In this document: one piece after another, positions 1-4,673 of the stretch
Layout of the letters: each line of letters begins with the position of its first letter
Position numbering within the stretch: position 1 is the first letter of the stretch
NCBI GenBank assembly: GCA_031267485.1
Contig: JAIRYY010000090.1
Location: 1-5,349 of the forward strand
From: Tannerella sp.
Lineage (GTDB): Bacteria > Bacteroidota > Bacteroidia > Bacteroidales > Tannerellaceae
DNA length: 5,349 nucleotides
Reading direction: 5' to 3'
The notes under the pieces: model-generated
The model's database searches: none
Told to the model about the DNA's origin: nothing
The model's input: only the letters and a program-made list of their open reading frames with translations
Made by a program: the position numbers and the translations under genes

Positions 1-530
1 TTCCCGGCAGGGAAGAAATCACCTTCGACCGGCTTATTTCGTGGAGTGATTCTCCGGACGAAGCCGTCAAATATTTCAGCGGCACGGCGGTTTACAGAAA
101 GTCGGTGAAAGTTCCTAAGAACGCTCTTGCGAAAGGACAGAAGGTGGCGCTCGACCTCGGCAGGGCATGTGACCTGGCGGAAGTAGCGATCAACGGCCGG
201 GAACTCGGCGTACTCTGGAAACTGCAAAAAACGGTCGACGTGACGCAGTTTCTTGACCCGGAAAAGGAAAACATCCTGGAAATACGGGTGACGAATCTCT
301 GGCCGAACCGGCTGATAGGCGACGCTTCCCTTCCTCCGGAACCGGAACGCCGTCCGGACGGCACGCTGGAACGCTGGCCGCAGTGGCTCCTGGACGGCAC
401 GCCCGACCCGAGCGGACGCCAGACATTCTGCATGTGGGATCTGTGGAAAAAGGACGACGCCCTGATACCTTCCGGCCTGATCGGCCCGGTACGCCTGGTC
501 TTTGATGCCGGGTGGCACGACGAACGATGA
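1..530 (+). CDS. GH106-like alpha-L-rhamnosidase, C-terminal part (5' end outside window)
   Basis: The open frame enters from the left edge (first full codon at base 3) and runs 175 codons to a TGA at 528-530. It carries the C-terminal beta-sandwich (carbohydrate-binding, jelly-roll-like) region of GH106-type enzymes. The segment starting YFSGTAVYRKSV and containing ALDLG, INGRELGVLW, NLWPNRLIGD, SGRQTF and the closing SGLIGPVRLVF lines up motif by motif with the end of the complete GH106 protein at 2125-4560 (YFSGTAKYERSV, ALDLG, INGQPAGVLW, NWANRLIGD, QGRKTF, AGLIGPVRLTF). The two are clearly diverged, so they are paralogues rather than a recent duplication. The catalytic barrel lies outside the window, so activity cannot be judged. 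By analogy with GH106 the enzyme would release terminal L-rhamnose, probably in the periplasm. A GTG at 105 could be mistaken for a start, but homology continues upstream of it. The HU-like gene begins 25 bp after the stop. Confidence 0.88.
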   Translation, partial: PGREEITFDRLISWSDSPDEAVKYFSGTAVYRKSVKVPKNALAKGQKVALDLGRACDLAEVAINGRELGVLWKLQKTVDVTQFLDPEKENILEIRVTNLWPNRLIGDASLPPEPERRPDGTLERWPQWLLDGTPDPSGRQTFCMWDLWKKDDALIPSGLIGPVRLVFDAGWHDER

Positions 531-555
531 ACAATAAACTAAAATAACAGGAATT

Positions 556-1287
556 ATGGCAAATGAAAAAAACAGTGTAATCGTCGAACTGTATGATTTG
601 ACGATTACGGACAGGAAAGACGACCGTTATGGTCGCGTAGTAACTACCAAATCGTTGAAGGAAGACGATTTAATCCGCCTCGCCGTGGCGCGGCGCACCG
701 ACCTGAACCCCTCGACGCTCCGTTCGTCGCTCGACATCCTCAAGGAAGTCGTCGTCGAGCAGGTGGCCAACGGCGCGTCGGTCTATTTCGGGCTGGGCTA
801 TTTCAATCTGCGGGTGAACGGCGTGTTTGTGGGCGACCATGCCAAATGGGATCCCGCGCAGCACAGCCTGCGCGTAAATGCTACCCCCAGCGTGGACTTG
901 CGCAATGCGGTGAACAACATTCACGTGAACGTGCGGGGCATGGCGCAGAGCGGGCTGGTCATCAATTCGCTTACGGACGTGGCGTCGGGCGAGGAAAACA
1001 CGCGCCTCACGCCGGGCGGCGGGGTCAACCTCGCGGGCGCCAGAATCCGCATTGCAGGCGACAGCCCCCACAACGGCATCACGCTCATCGATCAGAACAG
1101 CGGCGCGGTCGTGATCGTCGAATCTACCGCCATTCTGGTGAACGAGCCGTCGAAAGTGTCGTTCATCGTGCCCGCCGGCCTGCCCGCCGGCGACTATAAG
1201 CTGAGCCTCACGACGCAGTATTCGCACAGCGCGGTATTGCTGAAAGAACCGCGAACCTATATATTTGACTATGTGCTCGCGGTGTGA
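556..1287 (+). CDS. HU-like DNA-binding protein with C-terminal DUF4469-type Ig-fold domain
   Basis: A complete 243-residue protein with ATG start and TGA stop. About the first 125 residues resemble the HU-like DNA-binding domain of Bacteroidales proteins: an N-terminal strand pair (VELYDLTITDRKDDRYGRVV), a helical stretch with LRSSLDILKEVVVEQVANGASV, then the HU-type turn VYFGLGYFNLRVNG. Residues of about 135-243 match the DUF4469 Ig-like domain, with LTPGGGVNLAGARIRIAGD, PSKVSFIVPAGLPAGDYKL, TTQYS and the terminal LKEPRTYIFDYVL. No signal peptide or membrane segment is visible, so it should be cytoplasmic. This family is known only by architecture; its DNA targets are not established. The start is supported by the conserved N-terminus; only a weak AGGAA-like stretch precedes it. 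It follows the GH106 fragment by 25 bp with no obvious promoter, so it may be read through from upstream. A tandem palindromic array begins at the base after its stop. Family assignment is from recognition of motifs, not a search. Confidence 0.85.
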   Translation: MANEKNSVIVELYDLTITDRKDDRYGRVVTTKSLKEDDLIRLAVARRTDLNPSTLRSSLDILKEVVVEQVANGASVYFGLGYFNLRVNGVFVGDHAKWDPAQHSLRVNATPSVDLRNAVNNIHVNVRGMAQSGLVINSLTDVASGEENTRLTPGGGVNLAGARIRIAGDSPHNGITLIDQNSGAVVIVESTAILVNEPSKVSFIVPAGLPAGDYKLSLTTQYSHSAVLLKEPRTYIFDYVLAV

Positions 1288-1379
1288 ACGCTCGTCGTAT
1301 CCCCGGCAGTACGGCCGTCGTATCCCCTGCGATACGCTCGCCGTATCGCCGGCGGTACGGTCGCCGTATCCTTATCCTT
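1288..1379. repeat. Four-unit 23-bp tandem repeat with internal palindromes
   Basis: Units lie at 1288-1310, 1311-1333, 1334-1356 and 1357-1379. Each begins ACGSY and holds the core CGYCGTATC. Units 1 and 3 match at 20 of 23 positions and units 1 and 2 at 18 of 23; unit 4 keeps only its first half. Across unit boundaries the sequence forms short inverted repeats: CGTATC CCCTGC GATACG is perfect, CGTATCGCCGGCGGTACG is nearly so with one G:T pair, and the first copy keeps only CGTA/TACG. The array begins at the first base after the TGA of the HU-like gene. No T-run follows, so it is not a standard intrinsic terminator. Confidence 0.8.
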
Positions 1380-1467
1380 TTCCCCTGCTGCAGGCGTTAC
1401 GGTTTGCCGGGTCGCATCTGCCGCTTAGGATTCGTCTAAAAATAAATGATACATTTGCCGAATACAT

Positions 1468-1483
1468 GACTGTCTCGACAGTC
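1468..1483. repeat. Short perfect hairpin GACTGTC-TC-GACAGTC
   Basis: Seven-base arms GACTGTC (1468-1474) and GACAGTC (1477-1483) are perfectly complementary with two bases between them. It lies inside the possible MITE-like unit, three bases before the REP-like segment. It could be an operator-like site or part of the folded repeat; nothing beyond the symmetry supports a function. Confidence 0.5.
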
Positions 1484-1485
1484 GC

Positions 1486-1543
1486 CGTCATTGCGAGGGC
1501 GCAGGCAACGACCCGGATCGCTTCACTCCGCTCGCGGGTGACG
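1486..1543. repeat. REP-like imperfect palindrome (CGTCATTGCGAG type)
   Basis: CGTCATTGCGAG at 1486-1497 pairs imperfectly with CTCGCGGGTGACG at 1531-1543, with a one-base bulge and mismatched centre. The interior includes GGATCGCTTCACTCCGCTCGC, which resembles the right half of the widespread dispersed repeat of the form CGTCATTGCGAG ... GATTGCTTCGC ... CTCGCAATGACG. Resemblance to that class is from memory of its consensus. A related left-half copy lies at 2066-2092. Confidence 0.55.
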
Positions 1544-1632
1544 AAGACTCGGCTTTTCAGATAGACCTGCGTAAAAAGAAATGATACGGTTATTTTTAGA
1601 CAACTACTTACCCACCCAAAATGCTATAAATC

Positions 1633-1686
1633 GGCGCTATAACGTTTTGTGCGGGTAATCAAATTTGAACATATCGTTATAGAGCC
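1633..1686. repeat. Short unit bounded by GGCGCTATAACG inverted ends, copy 1
   Basis: GGCGCTATAACG (1633-1644) and CGTTATAGAGCC (1675-1686) are inverted repeats matching at 11 of 12 positions, enclosing a 54-bp unit. The left 27 bases match copy 2 (1993-2019) at 22 of 27 positions, including the shared GGGTAAT after the end repeat. The unit is AT-rich inside and has no coding capacity. It looks like a short, perhaps internally deleted, member of a small repeat family. Confidence 0.6.
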
Positions 1687-1738
1687 TGTTTAATCAAGGC
1701 AACCGCACCAAAATACACACCTGGCGAATGACGGTAAC

Positions 1739-1767
1739 GCAGGGGCGGGTTTAAAACCCGCCCCTGC
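1739..1767. repeat. Perfect 14-bp-arm GC-rich palindrome
   Basis: GCAGGGGCGGGTTT (1739-1752) and AAACCCGCCCCTGC (1754-1767) are exact reverse complements separated by one A. The transcript of either strand would fold into a very stable hairpin with a small AU loop. No T-run follows on either strand, so it is not a canonical intrinsic terminator. Such compact GGGGCGGGTTT/AAACCCGCCCC palindromes occur as dispersed repeats in several bacterial genomes, which is the likeliest identity here. Confidence 0.75.
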
Positions 1768-1781
1768 AACCGTTTAATCCC

Positions 1782-1841
1782 TATCTTCCGCGGATTCTAC
1801 CTCTGCCGGCGGAGAAAATGACCCGGAATCCGCGGAAGATA
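1782..1841. repeat. Perfect 16-bp inverted repeat with nested hairpin
   Basis: TATCTTCCGCGGATTC (1782-1797) and GAATCCGCGGAAGATA (1826-1841) are exact reverse complements around a 28-base interior. Each arm contains the self-complementary SacII core CCGCGG. The interior holds a small nested stem, CTCTGCC/GGCGGAG (1801-1814), with one G:T pair. The whole would form a long stable stem in RNA or a cruciform in DNA. It lies 14 bp after the 14-bp-arm palindrome; the pair may be one composite element. Confidence 0.75.
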
Positions 1842-1901
1842 CGGCGCTTTGTCCGAACGAACAAAGACGCTTGTGAAGAATCTGCCGCCAATGGACATTT
1901 T

Positions 1902-1950
1902 GGGATTATATCTTCTATATAAGAAATCCCTTTTCTTACTTTTGTTTTTT
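1902..1950 (+). terminator. Weak terminator-like hairpin followed by T-rich tract (tentative)
   Basis: GGGAT (1902-1906) pairs with ATCCC (1926-1930), and inside it TTATAT (1906-1911) pairs with ATATAA (1917-1922) around CTTCT. The stem overlaps itself by one base and has an unpaired GAA on its right side. A T-rich run, TTTTCTTACTTTTGTTTTTT, follows directly at 1931-1950. The stem is AT-rich and the tract also overlaps the candidate promoter, so this may just be promoter-upstream AT-rich DNA. If real, it would insulate the downstream GH106 gene from readthrough. Confidence 0.25.
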
Positions 1951-1978
1951 CATTATTCAACGAATAATGCTAATTTTG
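1941..1978 (+). promoter_or_regulatory. Candidate Bacteroidetes promoter for the downstream GH106 gene
   Basis: TAATTTTG at 1971-1978 is an exact match to the Bacteroidetes -7 box TAnnTTTG, followed by CA as is common in these promoters. A TTTG at 1941-1944, in a T-rich tract, could serve as the -33 box, but the 26-base gap to the -7 box is longer than the usual 19-21, so that half is weak. The expected start would be near 1984, giving a leader of about 140 bases before the ATG at 2125. Most of that leader is occupied by the second GGCGCTATAACG-type unit. Confidence 0.5.
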
Positions 1979-1992
1979 CAGATAAAATAAAT

Positions 1993-2108
1993 GGCGCTAT
2001 AACGAATCGTATGGGTAATTTTGTTCATTGCCTGTCTCCATCATTTGACGGGACAACACCCGCCCCGTCACCAGCGAGGAACGAAGCAATCCCAAATGTC
2101 ATAGAGCC
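1993..2108. repeat. Unit bounded by GGCGCTATAACG-like inverted ends, copy 2
   Basis: GGCGCTATAACG (1993-2004) has an imperfect inverted partner TGTCATAGAGCC at 2097-2108 (9 of 12), enclosing 116 bp. Its left end matches copy 1 at 22 of 27 bases, and both copies end in ATAGAGCC. Just outside it, ATAAAT occurs on the left (1987-1992) and two bases beyond the right end (2111-2116), which could be a target-site duplication or chance in AT-rich DNA. It contains a REP-like half copy and sits between the candidate promoter and the GH106 start, so it would be transcribed as leader. Confidence 0.5.
2046..2092. repeat. Hairpin joined to a REP-like half copy in the GH106 leader
   Basis: TGACGGG (2046-2052) and CCCGTCA (2064-2070) form a perfect 7-bp stem with an 11-base loop. 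From 2066 the sequence CGTCACCAGCGAGGAACGAAGCAATCCC reads as a left half of the CGTCATTGCGAG dispersed-repeat type, sharing CGTCA and GCGAG with the fuller copy at 1486-1543. No matching right half is present. The hairpin would lie in the leader RNA of the GH106 gene, about 55 bases upstream of its start codon. Confidence 0.5.
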
Positions 2109-2124
2109 CTATAAATAATACAAC

Positions 2125-4560
2125 ATGAAACGGTTAAACCGGTTTTTTAAGCATTTACCGGCAGCCATGCTGCTGGTGGGATTATCGGGAGGCACAGGCC
2201 TCCGTGCGCAGGAGACGGCGGAAACCCTGCTGTCGCTGGCGCGGAAATTCAACGCTCCGACTGACGGATACCTCCCGTTTGTCTGGTGGCACTGGATGGG
2301 AAGCAATTTTTCCAAAGAAGGAATTACCAAAGATTTGGAAGCGATGAAGGAAGCCGGTATCGGTGGCGCTACGATTTTCAATCTGGCGTCGGCCGTGCAG
2401 GAGACACATGCGCCGACGGAGAATAACCCCTGGCCCGAACAGACCTATCGCAGTCCCGCTTACTGGAACGCCATGCGTCATGCCGCCTCCGAAGCTAAGC
2501 GGCTCGGATTGAAATTAGGCATCCAAAACTCGCCGGGCTATGCAACGAGCGGCGGACCCTGGATTACGGAAGAACAGGGAATGCAGACGCTGGTGTCGAG
2601 CAGGCAGGAAGTCGCCGGAAATCAACGGGTCGAGGTGCAGCTGGAAAAGCCCGGGCTGCCGGTCTATAAAGGCTGGGGAACGACCGGCAAACGGGCGACG
2701 TTCTACAAGGATGTGGCGGTGATGGCCGTTCCCTCAAAGACGGATGCAGGCGTTGCGGAGGTGCTGGACATCACAGGCCGGATGGACGCCGGAGGCCGTT
2801 TGGACTGGCAGGCGCCGGAAGGCCGGTGGACGGTTTACCGTATCGGTCATGCCCCGACGATGTCCAACCCGCATCCCCTGCCCGACGAGATTATCGGGAA
2901 AACCCTCGAAGTGGACAAAATGAGCCGCGAGGCCAGCGTCTATCACTGGGAGCAAATGTTGAATCCGCTGGTTGAGCATCTGAAAGAATACATCGGCGCG
3001 TCGTTTACGTTTGTTCATATCGACAGCTACGAAGCCGACGATCAGGACTGGACGCCGGCGTTCCGCAGCGAATTTGTCCGGCTGAAAGGCTACGACCCGC
3101 TTCCGTGGATTGCCTTGCGTTATTCCACAGGGGACGAACGGGACGACCTGAAAGTTTTTAATCAGGATTACAAAGAGGTGGTCAACCGCCTTTTCATCGA
3201 CAACGGCTGGGCGGTTGCCCGGGAGATGATACACCGGGCGGGATTGCAGTTCTACTGGGAGCCATACACCGGCCCGTTCGACCAGTACGAATCCGTATCG
3301 CTGCCCGACGTGCCGATGGACGAGTTCTGGAGCGGCGGCAGCGGCGCCATCGGCCAAACGACCGTTTTGGCAGCCAAACACTACGGGAAACGGATCGTCG
3401 CGGCGGAAGCCTTCACCGGACGTCCCGAAGTCAGCCACTATACGGAAGACCCGGCTTTTCTGAAACATTCGGCCGACGGCGGTTTCGTGTCCGGCGTCAA
3501 CTGGATGTTTTTGCATCACTGGGTGCACCAGCCGTTTGACGACAGATACCAGCCCGGCATGGGCATGGGCTGGTGGGGTACGCATTTCGGGCGGCATCAG
3601 ACCTGGATTAAACCCGGCAAAGCGTTCATGACTTACCTCGCGCGCTGTCAGATGTTGCTTCAGCAGGGGACTTACGTTGAATCGAAAAAAGACATGGTAC
3701 GGCGTCGCACACCCGAAGCGGAAATGTTCTTCGTGACCAATCCGGGCGCCGAAATGAAAAAAACGTATGCCTTTCCCGTAAAAAACCGCACGCCCGAACT
3801 TTGGGACGCCTACAGCGGAACCATCCGCCGGACTGCATACCGGAGCGAACAGGGCGATTCGACATTCATTGACTTGAACCTGTCGCCGGACGAATCCGTA
3901 TTTGTGATATTTCCTCATCATCAGGGCAACTATTCCCTGCTGCCCGAAACGGAGGTGTTAAGCGAAACCTCCGTCCCCGTGACCGGCGCATGGAACGTGT
4001 CCTTTGAACCCAAACTGGACAAGCCGTTCAGCCGTAAACTGCCGTCGCTGATTGATTTCAGCAAACAGCAGGACGCCACCCTGAAATATTTTTCCGGAAC
4101 GGCGAAATATGAAAGAAGCGTTCGCATAGCGTCCGCCGACCTGGACAAAGGTAAACGGATAGCCCTCGATTTGGGCGAGTTGCATGACATTGCCGAACTG
4201 GAAATCAACGGGCAGCCCGCCGGCGTACTGTGGTCGCCGCCCTACAAAACGGACATCACGCCCTTCCTGAAACCCGGCGCCAACAAAATCGCCGTTTACG
4301 TAACGACCAACTGGGCAAACCGGCTGATCGGCGACGAACAATACCCGCCCGACTTCGATTGGGGAACCGACCGCGGCGAACAAATGGGGCGCGCAATGAA
4401 AGCCTATCCCGACTGGTTCATCAACAACCGTCCCCGACCCTCGCAGGGCCGGAAGACGTTCAACATCTGGTATTATTTCCGGGAAAATTCGCCCCTCCAG
4501 CCGGCAGGGTTAATCGGGCCGGTACGATTGACGTTTTCGAACTGTTCGGCGCGGGAGTAG
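2125..4560 (+). CDS. Secreted GH106 family alpha-L-rhamnosidase-like glycoside hydrolase
   Basis: A complete 811-residue protein. Residues 1-28 form a Sec signal (positive KRLNRFFK, hydrophobic core, likely cleavage after LRA before QE), so it should act in the periplasm or beyond. The N-terminal barrel region has the family motif VWWHWMGSNFSKEGI from residue 53, GIGGATIFNL, and NSPGYATSGGPW (135-146). Conserved acidic motifs follow: HIDSYE (298-303), FYWEPYTGP (376-384), AAEAFTG (426-432), then GVNWMFLHHWVHQP (457-470), PGMGMGWWG (477-485) and RHQTW (490-494). E303 and E428 are good candidates for the catalytic acid/base pair by spacing with characterised GH106 enzymes; this is inference. 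Residues of about 640-805 form the C-terminal beta-sandwich shared with the upstream paralogue. GH106 enzymes remove alpha-L-rhamnose, often in a calcium-dependent manner; the exact linkage cannot be read from sequence. At 811 residues it is compact for the family but looks intact. The ATG at 2125 is preceded by an A-rich leader without Shine-Dalgarno, normal for Bacteroidetes. Confidence 0.9.
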   Translation: MKRLNRFFKHLPAAMLLVGLSGGTGLRAQETAETLLSLARKFNAPTDGYLPFVWWHWMGSNFSKEGITKDLEAMKEAGIGGATIFNLASAVQETHAPTENNPWPEQTYRSPAYWNAMRHAASEAKRLGLKLGIQNSPGYATSGGPWITEEQGMQTLVSSRQEVAGNQRVEVQLEKPGLPVYKGWGTTGKRATFYKDVAVMAVPSKTDAGVAEVLDITGRMDAGGRLDWQAPEGRWTVYRIGHAPTMSNPHPLPDEIIGKTLEVDKMSREASVYHWEQMLNPLVEHLKEYIGASFTFVHIDSYEADDQDWTPAFRSEFVRLKGYDPLPWIALRYSTGDERDDLKVFNQDYKEVVNRLFIDNGWAVAREMIHRAGLQFYWEPYTGPFDQYESVSLPDVPMDEFWSGGSGAIGQTTVLAAKHYGKRIVAAEAFTGRPEVSHYTEDPAFLKHSADGGFVSGVNWMFLHHWVHQPFDDRYQPGMGMGWWGTHFGRHQTWIKPGKAFMTYLARCQMLLQQGTYVESKKDMVRRRTPEAEMFFVTNPGAEMKKTYAFPVKNRTPELWDAYSGTIRRTAYRSEQGDSTFIDLNLSPDESVFVIFPHHQGNYSLLPETEVLSETSVPVTGAWNVSFEPKLDKPFSRKLPSLIDFSKQQDATLKYFSGTAKYERSVRIASADLDKGKRIALDLGELHDIAELEINGQPAGVLWSPPYKTDITPFLKPGANKIAVYVTTNWANRLIGDEQYPPDFDWGTDRGEQMGRAMKAYPDWFINNRPRPSQGRKTFNIWYYFRENSPLQPAGLIGPVRLTFSNCSARE

Positions 4561-4673
4561 AAAAGGCGGTTTACCTGACAGTTCACGTTTCCCGGCCGGG
4601 GATAGACGACGCAGTTTTTCCTGCAAAAATATCATTGATTATGTGCGTATTTATAACTTAAAATGACATTGTT
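4561..4673. other. 113-bp gap between GH106 and GH78 genes
   Basis: The gap holds a short GC palindrome, CCCGGCCGGG (4591-4600), then an AT-rich stretch up to the GH78 start. A TTTTT occurs 13 bases after the palindrome, too far and with too short a stem for a convincing terminator. No exact TAnnTTTG box is present; GTATTTATAACTT near 4647 is promoter-like only in being AT-rich. The leader just before the ATG is A-rich with no Shine-Dalgarno. Confidence 0.5.

Larger units (their letters stand above)
1434..1601. repeat. Possible MITE-like unit with perfect 12-bp terminal inverted repeats
   Basis: GTCTAAAAATAA at 1434-1445 is the exact reverse complement of TTATTTTTAGAC at 1590-1601, bounding 168 bp. 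Near both ends there is also a direct repeat, TAAAAATAAATGATAC at 1437-1452 and TAAAAAGAAATGATAC at 1572-1587 (15 of 16 identical). The interior is mostly GC-rich and holds a small hairpin and a REP-like segment. It contains no gene, and I see no clear target-site duplication, so mobility is only an inference. Confidence 0.5.
1288..2124. other. 837-bp repeat-packed intergenic region
   Basis: No convincing gene lies in this stretch. The short open frames at 1265-1564 and 1849-2118 run across repeats and promoter-like AT-rich sequence, resemble no known family, and start with poorly placed codons. Instead the stretch holds a run of tandem and inverted repeats, described separately, then an AT-rich segment (about 1880-1992) with a Bacteroidetes-type promoter box. 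Base composition changes sharply along it: very GC-rich at 1288-1430 and 1739-1850, AT-rich at 1434-1470, 1565-1690 and 1895-1992. That mosaic suggests several small insertions rather than one decayed gene. Confidence 0.8.

Noticed and set aside
670..1227. A 185-codon minus-strand frame opposite the HU-like gene
   Set aside because: It is rich in His, Arg and Ala in a way typical of an antisense shadow, and the plus-strand protein matches a known architecture over the same bases.
1288..1379. CRISPR array
   Set aside because: The units are contiguous and diverged with no unique spacers, and there are no cas genes in the window.
1450..1457. TACATTTG, an exact TAnnTTTG promoter-box match
   Set aside because: No TTTG lies 19-21 bases upstream, no gene begins within 600 bp downstream, and it falls within the end repeat of the possible MITE-like unit, so it is probably chance.
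1265..1564. A 99-codon plus-strand frame overlapping the HU gene end
   Set aside because: It translates the tandem array and REP-like repeat and overlaps the conserved end of the HU/DUF4469 protein in another frame.
1739..1767. Intrinsic terminator for the HU-like gene
   Set aside because: The stem is strong, but there is no T-run after it on either strand, and it lies more than 450 bp beyond the stop codon.
1849..2118. An 89-codon plus-strand frame ending just before the GH106 start
   Set aside because: It runs through the T-rich promoter tract and the second repeat unit, starts at a non-ATG codon, and shows no family resemblance.
2734..3921. A 395-codon open frame on the minus strand inside the GH106 gene
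   Set aside because: It is wholly antisense to a gene with clear family motifs along its length, its translation resembles no known protein, and long antisense frames are common opposite GC-rich coding sequence.
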